Shown: positions 12,201-24,700 of the stretch, piece by piece
How the letters are laid out: each line of letters begins with the position of its first letter
How positions within the stretch are numbered: position 1 is the stretch's first letter
NCBI RefSeq assembly: GCF_030704535.1
Contig: NC_081818.1
Span: forward strand, 943,001-1,007,000
DNA from: Vitis vinifera
Lineage: Eukaryota; Streptophyta; Magnoliopsida; Vitales; Vitaceae
Reading direction: 5' to 3'
Length of the DNA stretch: 64,000 bases
Position numbers and translations under genes: made by a program
Notes under the pieces: model-generated
Databases searched by the model: none
Told to the model about the DNA's origin: nothing
What the model saw: only the letters and a program-made list of their open reading frames with translations

Positions 12201-15200
12201 TGTCAAAATGGAGTTTGTTGGTAAGTAAACTTTTATAATAATATTTAGAGATGAGAAGAAAGGTGATGATGAAAGAGAATAGAGATTTCTTATAAAAAAT
12301 ATCTTTGCTGTTGATTAATTTCAAATTGATTTTTTTTCCTTTTATTAGTTGTATCCAAGTGTTCTACCTGTGGAATCCCTATATCCTAAAATTTGTAAAT
12401 GTGAAGGATCAAATGCCTAGACACATGCCCGTAACTGACACATGGGCCCAAAGTTGTGCCTTGTAGTTTATCAATGCTCAAATTTGCAACAAGGACATGG
12501 ATGTAGAAAAGGATGATGGTGCTCAACTTAGAGACATGAAAACAAGGTGAACTGAAAGTTTACATGACTTATCAGTGCCCAAAGCTATTTAACTGCACAT
12601 ATGTTTTGTTTTGTCTAGCATGGCCACAAAGGCTGAATTAAAAGTTCTTGTCACATAGCCATTCAGAATCCAAAACATACTAGGGTTTGGCAGTCATGAC
12701 AATCTGATTAAATGTATATTGTTGCATGACCAATTTAAGATGTGGTTTATTAATTGGATACAAAGGTAGATTAAATGTGGCTGGATTAGAATAATCTAGA
12801 GAAGCTAGTGAAGAAGCAAGTGGGGAGAGATGAAGTTAGGCTTTGTTCCTGCACCTATTTTTGTTCTTTATTAGTGGATGTAGCTCCTATTAAATCAAGT
12901 AGGACAACCTTTTGTTTTTTGTTTTTCCCTCTTATCTTATCAATAGGATGATTATTAAAGGGTTCTTGGTCTTGAATTGGTGTCTTTGTCACATCATCTC
13001 ATTTTTTTGGAAGTTCATGAGGACCAACTTCTTTGCAGGAGATTCTTCAGAAGGCATCTGGAGCACTGAAAAGCTCTGTACAAGGACTGCAGAAAGTGGG
13101 AAAGTCAGTGGTGGAAGTGAATGCAGACACTCAGGGAGTACGTTCCATCTCAAGTAGTTCTCAAGGGGCAGGAGAGGCTGCAATTCAAGATCGTTTCATG
13201 GTATCCAAGAGTGGAGTTATTCCCCCTCTTATTGTTGTTGTCTTTTATGGATCACTCCCCAAAAAAAGAAGAGAACAAAAAAAGTAGATCAGTCAATTCA
13301 CATGATTAATTGAATGACTTCCTGTTATGGCTAATCAAGTTGCCTAAAATATGATGAAGAACTTGGCAGAGAGGGAAAAGTGTACATAAGCTTACTTCCC
13401 TGTGCTTAATGTGTAGTTTTTGCCCCAATTCTATGTTATTATACTTTGTTGCTACAGCATTGCATGCCTAAAGGTTGGCGGTAGAATGATGGGAAGTTGT
13501 GCCAGTAACTCAAGTAATTATTTTTCTTCCAGGATTGGAATGAATTAACTAGATTTGATCAACACCTAAAAATGACAAGGAGAAGGAGAGGCAGGGGAAG
13601 AAAAGATTTATCATGTGGATAAGGAAAATTGTTTTCTGTTGTGTCATAAAAATCTTTCCAATTGGAATTTCCTGGTTCTGTCTTTTTTCCACTTGAATTT
13701 AGGGAATAATGTATGGTCTGTTTTCAAAGTAGGCAATTTATTGCAGAATTGTATTTTCCTGAAATTAAATTCTGTTTACTGGGCACTGATGAACAGGTCC
13801 CAGCAAACACATCCACATCCATGGAGGAAACGGAAAATAAGGGAACTGGAAACAGAAGTAAAGAGAATGGTTATCTTGAAAATGCTGTTCAGAATTCTGG
13901 TTTGGAAGATGTTATGGTAAGATGATGTGATCCTTGCTTCACCATATGTATTGGTTGTGCTTCCATATTTATAAATGATCTATAAGGGGTGCAATTTTTC
14001 TTTAGTCTATTAAGAGTTTTAAGGTAGTATTTATCTGCAGCCTGTAGGATTACTTTTCCCCCTCCCATGTTGGAATAACAGGGATAAAAAGTTGAAAAAT
14101 AAATAAATAAATCTGTGATATAGTATTCTGGCAGAAGGCTAAAAGATGTAAAACAGTTTTGTCCACCAGGAATACATTTTTCTCCAATTCCACCCTAGAG
14201 TTACCACACATCTTCCCTTCATATGCCATCTACAATCCTGAGATCATTTCAACCCTGTCAAAATTTAGTTTAATATGTTGAAACAGACCTCTTGGTTTAT
14301 AGATTTACCTAGAATTTCCTACTGGTGCGGGGAAATCCTTGTTGAGTTGGAGAATGGATTCTAATTCTGCCAAACAGACCATAAGCTTAGATAGACTTGC
14401 CTTTTCTTCTTCTTCTTTCTTTTGTTTTCTATTTTCAATTTTTGGTTGTTGTTTGAGGGGAGGCTGTTAGTTTTAGAGGGGCCTCTTGCAATTAATTTTT
14501 TTAAAAAGAATTTTTGCTTCTTTGCACTTGAGAGAGAATTGGAAGGAAAGCAGCTTGTGTGTTGCAGTTTTCCCTTCATTCTTTATGCATTGTCTCCACC
14601 TCTTTCTTAGCTTAAGTCAGAGATTACACAATTCTGGCTTGTGGGAGTTTTATCCTCATCACACCATCTTCAATTTTATGCTTTGACATCATCCATTTTG
14701 CACTTTCGAATTTGGTTTTGCTTGCTTTCTCCTTATATCTTCTTTTAGTCAGTTCATTTTTTCTTGACAATTTTCTCTCCATTAATCCTTCATAGAGTAA
14801 TCACAAAACAGGCCAGCGAGAGATGAAGTCATCATTACAAGAGCTTGCTTCTCGGGCAGCTTCTCGAGCTATGGTTGAAGCTGCAAAAAATATCACAGCA
14901 CCAAATTCAGCATATCAATTTGAGGTTTCTTGGCGAGGGCTTTTGGGTGATCATGCCCTACAGGCTTCCTATTTGAAGGTTTGCAATTCTCCTTGTGGTA
15001 TAGTCATAAAGTGAATCATGTGTTAGATGTTCTAATATAGTAATTTAGATCTTCAAGTATGCATGAATAACATCTCGATCCATAAATGGTTGATGCACCG
15101 ATTGGTCTTGTCTCTCAATTTAATGAGTATCAATTTGATTGACCAGCATAAACACTGTATAAGGCAAATTTAACTATTGACATCTTTTTTCCTGGATGAT

Positions 15201-15812
15201 CGCTAGAAAATCAGTGCTTTGATTGTTAATAAATTTCTCATAAGCGTTTCAATTGGTTTATTCACGTTGGGCCTCATTCTTTCTTCTTGTATGATTAGGC
15301 CATATCACCAAATGCATTACCGCAGATATTCAAGAATGCGTTGTCTGCTCCTATACTAATTGACATTATAAAGTGCATTGCCACCTTTTTCGTGTAAGTA
15401 GAGAAAATCTCTGCTCCTTTCTTTTTGTTGGATATTTGGTCTTCGCATCTGAACTTAATAGATGCCTAATGCTGTTCTTGTTTGTATCTTGTGCAGCACA
15501 GAAATGGACCTGGCCGTCAAATTTTTAGACAATTTAACCAAAATTTCAAGATTTGACATGATCATCATGTGTCTTTCATCTACAGATAAAACCGGTAAGT
15601 CTTTCATCTACACGTGTTAAAATACGTATCACTGTTTAAATCTTGCATGGACTTTATATCACATAGAAATTAGAAAACAGTTGAACTTATTTGGATTCTT
15701 CCCAACAGATCTACTCAAGATATGGGATGAAGTGTTCTGTAACAAGGCAACTCCATCTGGGTATGCAGACACACTTGGCAAACTGCGTCCAAGGTACTGC
15801 TTCAAACAGTGA
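3249..15812 (+). CDS. RPAP3: RPAP3-like TPR co-chaperone (RNA polymerase II-associated protein 3 homologue)
   Basis: Twelve coding exons fit one frame: 3249-3293, 3930-4019, 4434-4631, 4688-4854, 5120-5241, 5359-5441, 13039-13200, 13797-13916, 14796-14978, 15299-15393, 15497-15594 and 15709-15812, giving 488 residues. The N-terminus reads DFQGFLTDLQDWELSLKEKD, as in this family. Three TPR units occupy about residues 115-235 (GNEYFKQRKFKEAIDCYSRS, AYANRAMAYIK, KAYSRRATARKELGKFKEA). Their N/K/R positions suit a clamp that binds Hsp90/Hsp70 EEVD tails. A linker (236-364) precedes an RPAP3 C-terminal domain (about 365-480), which in animals binds the R2TP partner PIH1D1/RUVBL complex. The role is in assembling polymerases, snoRNPs and PIKKs (family knowledge). 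Intron 4 has a GC donor (4855-4856). Intron 6 (5442-13038) is 7.6 kb because of an antisense LINE. Confidence 0.93.
4855..5119 (+). other. GC-AG intron 4 of the RPAP3-like gene
   Basis: The TPR frame runs ...IKIKR and continues FREAEDD only if the exon ends at 4854 (AGAG) and the intron starts with GCAAGT and ends TTAG at 5119. No GT donor nearby keeps the frame. AG|GCAAGT matches the strong consensus typical of GC-AG introns. Confidence 0.85.
6443..6490 (+). repeat. LINE target-site duplication, copy next to the poly(A) end
   Basis: This ~47 bp stretch resembles 12031-12076. Shared cores include TGATCCAT, ATGGGTCCTC, TTTTAAGTT and GCTTTCATTT, with about 8 differences. Its place just before the T run fits a target-site duplication. 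Confidence 0.75.
6617..10280 (-). pseudogene. LINE ORF2: AP-type endonuclease and reverse transcriptase, inactivated
   Basis: The frame opens with ATG at 10280 (MNLKLLSWNVRG). The endonuclease shows WNVRG, CIQETK, GGDFNIT and ISDHFPV, the usual Mg-binding and catalytic blocks of APE-like nucleases. A TAG at 8951-8949 interrupts the same frame just before the reverse transcriptase, which resumes with GDKAPGPDGFSVFFWQ. RT blocks seen are FRPISLLGG, KLDIEKAYDSINW, GLRQGDPLSPYLF and the catalytic LLFADDTIVF. A zf-RVT region (VPTKIMFFTWEA, then C-x2-C and H-x4-C) follows near 7000. A one-base slip in a G run (C runs at 6739-6751 on the plus strand) moves the last ~40 codons (VLAIQRFKYSFVCNIWGWAK) into another frame, ending at 6617. 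Function in life: nicking the target and copying RNA into DNA. Confidence 0.92.
10280..12030 (-). pseudogene. LINE ORF1: DUF4283-type RNA-binding protein, broken
   Basis: The frame is open from the 5' border of the element through 11979 down to 11185 and reads as a DUF4283 domain: WMDEGRALLEFEKATEA, LKLWSPCYGCLEEGDLEEEV, WVRVKGLPLSLW, CGGFVAMDD and WARILVKTKRGEWP. Near 11187 the sense frame shifts; it then continues as a Gly/Pro/Lys-rich segment with two in-frame TAG codons near 11045 and 11010, and on to the tail (10975-10280). The stop TAA overlaps the ORF2 start as TAATG at 10282-10278. No CCHC knuckle was noticed. ORF1 proteins of this class package element RNA. Confidence 0.8.
12031..12076 (+). 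repeat. LINE target-site duplication, copy next to the 5' end
   Basis: This is the partner of 6443-6490. It starts GATGATCCATGC and ends GCTTTCATTTA. The copies differ at about 8 positions over ~46 bp, suggesting an old insertion. Confidence 0.75.
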
Positions 15813-17039
15813 TGGATCTGCATATTGAACAATGCCTTGAATTATCAAGTGTTTTTGTCTGTACAAACTTTCCTAGGTGTAAATCAGGTAACTTAAAAAT
15901 TCTGGTTGTCAACACTGCTTGGTGGGGTATCTCTGAAATATTTATCGAGTTTTAAAAAGAGTTCTTTTGCTTTGAGTTCCTTCACCAGATTTAGGTCGTG
16001 TTCTTTATTGTGAGATCCAACAAAAACACATCTGGAAAGGAGATCTTATCAATGATGGTACATCGAATAAAATCTTGGGTTATCGAATTGGATGGAGATT
16101 ACTCCTGATCTTTAAGTTTTTGTTAGGTTTGAGTTAGGTGGATAGGAGACCCCAGCTCTAGTTGCTGTTGGTTGGGCTCATCATTTCTAGGATTTTAATA
16201 CCCGGAGTTTCACATAAGAGTCGTCACCAAATTTGACATTTTCTGATATAGAACTTCCATTGCGCTATCAAGACAATGTTGACACTTCATTTTTAGTGGG
16301 ATCAAATCATGCTGACCGGCAAAGTGCAAGTTTTTGTCAGCAATGAAGGATTGTAGAATTTGATGAAGTCACTTTCAACCCTTTGTGCCCTGAACTATTA
16401 GGAACAAGCCCTTGAAATTCAACTGCCTCATCGTTTACGTTGTAATCTTTCTTCTTTCTGGGTGGTGGGTGAGGTTTCAGACCAGGTATGCAAAAGGTCA
16501 GCCAATTAGGCCGTGTGTTTTTTCATCCTCGAGCTTTGATACTGACCTCTATGCCATTGTTAATATGGTGTACTTTGTAGGAGACGAATTATATAGCCCC
16601 AATGTTGTATTTAGGTCACTGGTACTGCCATTTGACAATGAACTATGGGTTATATTTGATTAATTTGATAAACAAAAGCAAGGAAAATAAAATAAAAATG
16701 AAAAGTAGAAGGGAAAAAAAAGTGAAAAAAATAAAAAATAGATTTAAAGCTGATCAATAGTTTTTATGTTAGTTTAAACTTTTCTAACTTAATTTTACAC
16801 TTCAATATAAATATTAAATAATATAAAAATGTATACATTTTTAACTAGTTTTAAATATATTTAATTCTTTTTATATTTTTCATAATACAATCAAACAAAA
16901 AAAAAAATTATTTTCTCTTAACAATTTTTATTTTTTAAAATTTCTTTACCAATCAAACATAACCTTAAATTTCTAATATTGTGGTCTAGATTAAGGGTTT
17001 GGCCCCATATGATATTGGCTCTAGGGGAAGGGATGTAGC
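15813..17039. other. RPAP3-like 3' UTR and AT-rich spacer
   Basis: The first few hundred bases probably hold the RPAP3-like 3' UTR. From 16660 to 16980 lies one copy of a dispersed AT-rich repeat listed separately. No gene is seen. Confidence 0.5.
16660..16980. repeat. Dispersed AT-rich repeat family, copy 1
   Basis: The order of motifs is a purine-rich block (GAAAAGTAGAAGGG, AAAAATAGATTTAAAG), then TTTTTATGTTAGTTTAAA, then ATTAAATAATATAAAAATGTATA, then TTTTTATATTTTTCATAATA, ending near ATCAAACATAACC. The same order recurs at about 37450-37745 and 47490-47765. No target duplication was secured. Confidence 0.5.
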
Positions 17040-17049
17040 CATAACACAA

Positions 17050-17500
17050 GAGTTTGCTTTGTTGGGGGTTGGAATAAATGACCCTCGAGTGAATTTCCGA
17101 TTATGAAAGCTTGTTTAGGAATCCATGACTTTTTCCAAGAGAGAGAAGCCATGACATCGAAGTTTGCTTCTTCAATAATTGAGATAAATCTCTATGAGCC
17201 CGCGTTACAGCCCTAACTTAGGTGGTAAAGAGTGGTAAAGAGTTGCGATGTGAGGCCTGGTTGAGGTGGTGAAGAGTTGGATGGGTTTACTAGAGAAAAA
17301 AAACTATATATATAGAAGGATTTCATAGGAACCCATCTCTATTTCCAAAGGACAGAAGCCATTATCCCCATAAGATGGTGCACAACTCTAGAGTTTGCTT
17401 CATCTATATATGGGGTGGATTTCTAGTTATAAAAAAAGATTGCATAGGAAGCCATTTATCTTTTTCAAGGAAGAGAAGCCATTATCCCCAAGTGGGGCAT
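17050..17500. repeat. Degenerate tandem repeats between the RPAP3-like and EFR3-like genes
   Basis: Three diverged units share AGTTTGCTT, then GGAA.CCAT, then TTTCCAAgg-like and AGAAGCCAT blocks: 'agtttgct' at about 17050, 17161 and 17391, and 'gaagccat' at about 17145, 17348 and 17474. Spacing is irregular (about 110-230 bp). No coding potential is seen. Confidence 0.55.
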
Positions 17501-17559
17501 CCAAGAAAGTCATAGAAAAGTCTGGTATAATTGTGCCTCACTTCTCTCCACCATGAAGG

Positions 17560-20500
17560 GAGATTGTTCCTTTTTTGCCTTTAGGCCGTTCAAATTTTCG
17601 AGGAAGAATCCAACTGGGGGTCCATAGAATTGAAGCCATGACCTGCCCCTTCATCATTGATAGTTATGGATGGCATCATGGCAGTTGGGTGTTTCTCCTT
17701 TCCCTCAAGCGTGAACATTTTCTGGGTGTTGACAAAGGACACCATCAATGGTACTTGATAGCTCCATTTTTTTTTTCTTTTCCTTTTTTCTTTATCTTCT
17801 AATTAACTAATTATTGAGATCCATAAGGGACTTTCCATAATTTGTAGTTTTTTAGACATTACAGCTAGTGCTTAATGACCAAATATAACTTTTAATCCAA
17901 TGCCATGTAATATTTATTTAATAATTTTTTTTGAAATTAATAAAAAAAATTATCTTTAATAAAAATCTTTTTAGTTCATTAGAATAGCTTAATATATATA
18001 TGGATCATATAAATAGCTGATAAAAGTGATAATAAAAATTTTGATATAGGTAGCATTGTCCTTATTAGAAGCAATTTATTCAAAATATAAATTGAATTGT
18101 ACAACAAAAATAATTATGACCCTATTTGAATTGACTTTTGAAGAAAAAAAAAAACTCTTCTCTAAGTTTAATAAGAAAAGTTTTGGTTTAATTGCCTTCT
18201 CCCATTAAAATATTCATTTTGACTTTCTTTTCAAATTATTATTTAAAATTATCATTTGGTCCATGTTTTGCAGTTTTTTTTTAGTTTGTTGGATAGAAAA
18301 TGTGATTTTAGCGTAAGAAAATCATTTGAAAAAATATATATTTTTAAGTATAATTTCAAAATAAGTCTAAAAGAGCCGTTGGATAATGTGTTTACTCGGA
18401 GTATTTTTAATAAAAATATTTAATAATAATTTTATAAAGCATTTTTAGTTTAAAATTAAAAAAAAAAAAAAATTAGATGCTCGGTAAAATTTAAGAAACA
18501 TTTTTTTAAATCTAAAAAATCACTTGTAATATTGAAAAACCACTTAAAAATATTTGACAAATAATTTTTTCAAAAACACTTCTAAAAAAAATACTTCTAA
18601 AAAACATTATTAAATGCATTTTGTATTTTTCTATAAAGCATTATAACTAATTTTTCAAAATTTTAAAAGTGTTACATAAATTTTGTCAAACTTTTATTTT
18701 ATTTTTTTAAAAAAAAACAGGTTTTACACTAAATTTTTTTTTTTAAAAGCATTATCAAATGATCTCTAAAACTTATATTATATTAAGAGTTTCTACACTT
18801 ACTTGGTTGATTTTGTTCAATAAATTTATGACTTAAAAAAAAATCCCTAATATAAAAATCAGAGCAATATTACTTCTAGTAAAAACTCCATTATGATTTA
18901 TATAAGATAATGTATTTAATAAAACTTTAACAATAATAATATTATCCTTTAAAATTTGTGACTTTCGAAGCTCCCAATTGAAGTAAAACATAAGTCATCC
19001 TAACGAAACCCTACCTCTACTTCTACTTATTTTACTATTAAAAGAAAAGGTTAGAAATCTTTCCAATAAGACCCTCTATTGCACTATTAAAGAAAAACAA
19101 AACAAAAACCTTTTTAAAGCCATGTAGTAAGGTACTAATCTTATCGAGTACCATTGATGTTGTAATAAAAGAAGGCAACCATCTTAGTAATCATGGTTTA
19201 TTCATTGAGAAACTTCATTGTTGGTCTAACCAACAACTTGATTGCTCACCATTCCCAATATCAAATCAATAAATAATTGGATTATTATGATTTAGCTTCA
19301 CTTGCAAGTTGATTATTTGCATGAGAATGATTAAGGTGAAGTCAATCAACAAATCAATTTAAATTCAAAGACTCGCTTAACGTGCAAGTTGATGTTTGAT
19401 ATTATCATTATTATTATTGCTTATCATTATAATCTTTCGGGAAATTGGATTGAAAGTTTAGCGTGAGTTATAATAAAGATTCGTATTAAAAATCGATTGT
19501 AATTTCATAATTTGATAAAAAAAAATTATATAAAACCTTGTCCCAATATTCATCAATTGTAATTTGTGTTTCTTCATTAAATTTTAATAAATATAATTTT
19601 ACAATCAGCACCCAGATCAAGAAAATAAACTAATATTTTACCATGAATAAAAAATTTTAATAGTTAAAAAAAATCATACAAAAAAACTCTTATCATTGCC
19701 AAAAAGAAGTTAACCACCAAATGAAAGCTATTGGTCAAACAAGAAATGTGTAGAGCCCTTAATTTCAACATCAAGGCCAATCCTTTTGCCTACTCTCTTG
19801 TAAACAAACTCAATGAGTGCTATGCAAAACCACAAGGCATTGGAGTTGTTGGGCACTAAATTCAAAGTTGACCCACTTGATTTCTCTAGGCTTTTTTTTA
19901 TTTTTCATTTTTTATTTTTTTATTTTTTGTGGGGGATTGCCATGGGCCATTTTATGGGACAACACCCATGAAAATTGAATTTCATGTCTACTTTATTAAT
20001 GTATGGAAAGTGGAATCCATCTCAATTGGAATGACATTATTTGACGTAATAAATGTTTGTGATACACGTGAAGAAAGTGATGAATCACATAATCATTCAT
20101 AAATTAGGGGTCATTATTTTTGTATCTAATTTGACAAATCACAATTTTTGGTATTATAGTGTATGTGTTGATATCCTGTAAATGAATAAACAAGGCATGG
20201 AAAATATGATCGAAAACAAAAAAAAAAAAAGCTAATGCATGATTATAGTAATGAAATTTTCACACCAACCAAACAGAACATTACAGTTTCTATCTTGTAC
20301 ATTTATAAGCTAATGCATTAAATGACCCCTGCACAAAAGTATAGCTGTAGTATCACATTTAAGCAAAATATTTTTTATATCATTGGAATTGATTTTTAAG
20401 AAACCAAATATCTTTTTTTTTTTTGAAAAAAATTATAAATATTATTTCGAATTGAATGTCTAAATTTAATAAATAGTCATTTATTGTTCTAAGAAGGTTA

Positions 20501-20870
20501 ATGCGATGTTTCTATTTTTTGTTGTAAAGAAATCCTTAATAATTAAAACTATTTTTACAAAGTAGATCCGTAGATTTTTCATAATCATATAGAAAATTTG
20601 TATCATATGATACTGAGTTTGCAAGAAATTAATATGGAAGATGAATCATTTCCACCTAAGAACTATGCAAATCCCATAATTTCGTTTCTGTTCATTGGAT
20701 TCAAAGTCATGGAAAAGGGTTTCAAATCAAATTCCTCTCCCCCTCCCCCCAACACCCCCCAAATCTAGAAAATAATTATATTCTCTTTCTCCAAACACCA
20801 AAAAAGTTTGAAAGTTTTCTATAATTTATTTATTCTTCCAAGTTCTGACACAAAGCTGGCCACTTTTTTC
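17560..20870. other. AT-rich gene-free region with decayed MITE-like sequence
   Basis: Long A/T runs and short unrelated reading frames fill this stretch. A possible Tourist-like element at 18373-18766 starts GAGCCGTTGGATAATG and ends with the reverse complement of GAGATCATTTGATAATG. No exons or RNA genes were recognised. Confidence 0.6.
18373..18766. mobile_element. Possible Tourist-like MITE (degenerate)
   Basis: The ends form an imperfect inverted repeat (GAGCCGTTGGATAATG against GAGATCATTTGATAATG), and the flanks both read TAAAA. The inside is rich in AAAACACTT/AAGTGTTT-type strings like the better-defined copies at 26261 and 47809. The duplication is compatible with TAA but is AT-rich and could be chance. 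Confidence 0.4.
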
Positions 20871-20889
20871 AGGAAAGACTGGCTACAAT

Positions 20890-21724
20890 CACGTGACACA
20901 GTTCCTCATCCTTCTCTCTCATGTCTCCTTTAATTTGTCTCAAACCACGCGCTATTTTCTGCCTTCTTTATTGTTTCTTTCTTTGATTTTCTCTCATTTT
21001 CCACTCGCTCTTCAAACTTGCTGTTCAAAGTTTACACCTCGGTAACAGGGTGGAGACCCTTTGGGAGTGTTTGCTCCCTCAGATCTGCCTCCTCAGGGCA
21101 AGGTATGGTTGATTCCTGTTTGTTCCCTTTAATGGGTGTTCTGGGTTTGTCTTGTTCTTGTTTATTTGTTAATCTTTTGATGGTTCTGTATGTGGGTTTT
21201 TGGTTTTTTGTTCTGGGTTGGTAATTTTTTGAGTGTACGTGTCATTCTAGTTTCGGGTGCTTGTGGGTCTTTTTCTCTTTTGAACTGTTGGTGTAATTTC
21301 TCAGCTGTGTAATGTTCGTGTTGGGTGTTTCTCTTTTGTTTGTTTCTAGCACTGGGGGGGTTGGGGGCGGGCGTTGTTTTCTTCTGGGTTGGTGATCTCC
21401 CACTCTATAGTTCATTTTGGGTTCTAGGTATTTGCAGAAAAGAGGTTATTTTTAGATGCAGTTTCTGGGTGCGTATGTAGTACTTGTCTGTTCTGTCTGG
21501 AATTTAATTGAGGAAAAAGGTTAGGCCTTTTAAGTTTGTTTTTGTTTCTTCTATGTTGGTCATTTTTCTCTTTATACACTTCCTTTTGGTTTCTGGGTAT
21601 TTTTGGTGCATTTCTGGGTATAGTGTAATCCATTTGTGGGCTTACTGGTTCTTGCTTTGGTCATTTTGGTGTAAGATTATAGTGTTGCTTCATTGTCCTT
21701 TTCCTTTGCTTTGACCATTTTCAG
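20890..21724 (+). promoter_or_regulatory. EFR3-like promoter, 5' UTR exon and leader intron
   Basis: A G-box (CACGTG, 20890-20895) lies in a CT-rich, TATA-less promoter-like stretch. A non-coding leader exon probably ends at 21102 (CAGGGCAAG before GTATGG). A 622 bp intron ends TTTTCAG at 21724, four bases before the ATG. The TSS cannot be fixed from sequence. Confidence 0.5.
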
Positions 21725-21727
21725 GAA

Positions 21728-24700
21728 ATGGGTTTCATTTCTAGAAGGATCTTTCCAGCATGTGGAAGCATGTGTGTGTGCTGCCCTGCATTGAGGTCAA
21801 GATCTAGACAACCGGTCAAGCGATACAAGAAACTGCTTGCAGAGATCTTCCCCAAATCCATTGTGAGCACTTACAGTTAATCAATTAATATCTAGTATTT
21901 GATCATGTACTGTCAGATGTGATGTTTATTTCTCTATTAGAGTTTCAGGCAAGAATGTCTCTGTGAGTAAAACCTATTTGTTTATCAAAAAAATATAAAT
22001 GGTGAGTGACAGAGGGCACACTAGATCATACGATAGAAGAAGCCAGTCTCTCTAACTTGTTATGCCATGATGTGGTCCTTAACAGGGGAAAAAAATCCCC
22101 TCGCAAGGCTATTGTAGCATAGATTCTAAAAAAAATATCCCTTGGCATGGCCATCTGTAGCATAGGTTCAACGATCACTAGCTATTAAGATTTTAAACAT
22201 TAAATGCATTTTAATCAACTTTTTATTTATGCTTGGTTAAAGAGGGAACAAGTTCAAAACTAATGTTTAGTACCTGTTAAACCTAGCGCATGGAGCTATG
22301 CTCTTTTTAAAGAAACTTTTAGACTTTAGTTTATGGAGTATGATCCCTTTTGGAATCTTGCACTGCACAACTTAATTTGGGCAAAGCTGAATGAGTGGTG
22401 TGAGGTTTCATGGGTAACCAATTATTACCGAGTGCTATATGACAGTAAGCGTCTTGTTTCCTTGTGGTGCAGCTTCTTATTCTGTATGATTGTGGCCTTA
22501 CTGGTTTAATCAGTGTTTCTCCTGTTCTTAGCAGTACCTAGAATAATGAATTTTAAATTGCAGGATGGCCCCCCAAATGAACGGAAAATTGTGAAGTTAT
22601 GTGAATATGCTGCTAAGAATCCTTTCCGAATCCCAAAGGTAATGCCTGTCTTATGAGCTCCTTCTTATGTCTGTTTAACAATTAAAATTGGGTTTAGATC
22701 AGAACATAAATCCTAAATATTGGGTTTAAACCTGAAAAATAGTGTATGCACGGCTGAGTTTCTGTTGGGACAATCTCTTTTCCATAGATAGCAAAATATC
22801 TTGAAGAAAGGTGCTACAAAGAACTGCGATGCGAGCACATCAAGTTCATTGCTATCGTTACGGAGGCTTATAATAAGTTGCTTTGCATGTGCAAGGACCA
22901 AATGTAAGAGCTAGTTTTGTTGTGTATCATTTTTTAAAATTTTCTTTCTTCATTCTAGTGTTTTAGTCAATGAATTTTGGTTAAGCAATAAATCCCTTAA
23001 TCTACCAATGAGACTAACCCTGTCCTTCCTGCGACATGCAATGGAACTCAAATTACCATCCATGATCTTGTTTTTGGTAGAAAATTCTGTGCTTTCACAA
23101 AAAAATTTCCCCTTTAAGTTGAGCATTTGATTACCACGAAATCCTTTGTCTCAATGTAAAGAACTGCAGGATCATAATTCACATTTAATGCATTAATGAA
23201 TTATGTATTTATTTTCCTGTGTTTTGTAGGGCATATTTTGCTGTCAGTCTGTTGAATGTGGTCAGTGAACTCTTGGATAAGCCTAAGAAAGATGCTATGA
23301 GGATCCTCGGATGCCAGACCTTAACTAGGTTCATTTATTGCCAGGTGAATTGTGATGCTCCAATACATAATGCTTGGATTATGATGCAAAGTGCACAAAC
23401 AGATGGCTTTTCAGGAAAAGCCTTAGTAGCTTGATTGCAGGGTTAGACCATTTAGAGATGCAAAATCTCATTTGGTTTGTACAATGCTGTCTTTGCTATA
23501 AAGGGCAGCTTATCCTTCCTGTACCCTTTCTTTTTTATAATTCAATGAAATGTTTCTTACAAAAGAATCTTGTTTTTCCCAAACATGATAGATGCTCAAG
23601 GGTTTTGATTTCCATGCTTATAGGGGGATGTTACTTGTATTCCGTTAATGTGTTTGTGAGATCCCATATTCGCTAAGAGAGAAGCCTCTGACCCTTTAAT
23701 ATGTAGTGGGTTACACTTAGCTGTGTAGATATGTTTTAATGTTGTGCAAGCCTTGGGCCCAAAGCAGAATATCTGCATGGGAGGGAGCGGGTCATTTCAG
23801 TGTTACTTTGCATATGTTGCTCTTTAACTGTAAACTTCATTACTTTCATGAAGAACTGGCATAAATTCTGTTATTGACTATTGTTCTGAACTGATTTATG
23901 AACAGGCAGACAGCACTTATACACATAACATTGAAAATTTTGTTCGTAAAGTATGTATGCTGGCTCGTGAGGCTGGGGACGAACAACAAACAAGTACCTT
24001 GAAGGCATCAAGCCTGCAGTGCCTTTCAGCCATGGTAGTTTGCTTAACTTCTATAAATTTCTCAATGTATATAGTCAATATATTCAATTTTATAGAATAG
24101 TTAGTGCTACTGCATCTTTGACAGTCTTTTTTTATTAGTTTTGCATTTTAATGGATGTTAAATTTTTTATTTCTAGAAATGCATCCTGGTTTATTTGAAA
24201 GATTTCTGCCTTTGCAGGTGTGGTTCATGGCAGAGTTTTCACTCATTTTCTCTGATTTTGATGAAGTTAGTCCTTTTACCCTTTTATAATTACTGTCAGT
24301 TTCTTATTGATCTGTTAAACCTGTTGGGAAATTATGGTGGTTCAAATATGGAGTCTATGTCATATTCTAACTCATGTCGGATTAGAACAGGGAAACATTA
24401 CCATAATCATTTGAAAGAAGTTGAAATGGAATCATATATTGAAATTTTGGGTGGCCTTATTCTAAACAGTTGTCTGTTTAACTGGCATCAAGAAATGTTA
24501 TCAAGGGAACTAAAAGATTTGCCCTATTTGGCAAGATATTTGCACTGTGAAAAAATTCAGTAAGAATGATCCATTCACCAGCCAATGATGCGAACCATGG
24601 GGGAGTTTGTATACCTTTAATGTGGTGTTTATTCTTCTCTAATCCTTTTAGTGGTGATATAAGTTCTAATCACTGAAGAGTGCTTGAATTGCAGTCAAAC

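Larger units (their letters stand above)
5442..13038 (+). other. Intron 6 of the RPAP3-like gene, hosting a LINE
   Basis: The intron runs from the donor at 5442 to TTTGCAG before 13039. About 1 kb on each side of the LINE (5442-6442 and 12077-13038) is non-coding intron sequence with no gene seen. The middle is an antisense LINE (6498-12030). Confidence 0.85.

Noticed and set aside
21728..21745. N-myristoylation of the EFR3-like protein (MGFIS)
   Set aside because: Ser is at position 5 and Arg at 6, so the usual Gly-x-x-x-Ser/Thr pattern is not met; the cysteine cluster is the better membrane anchor.
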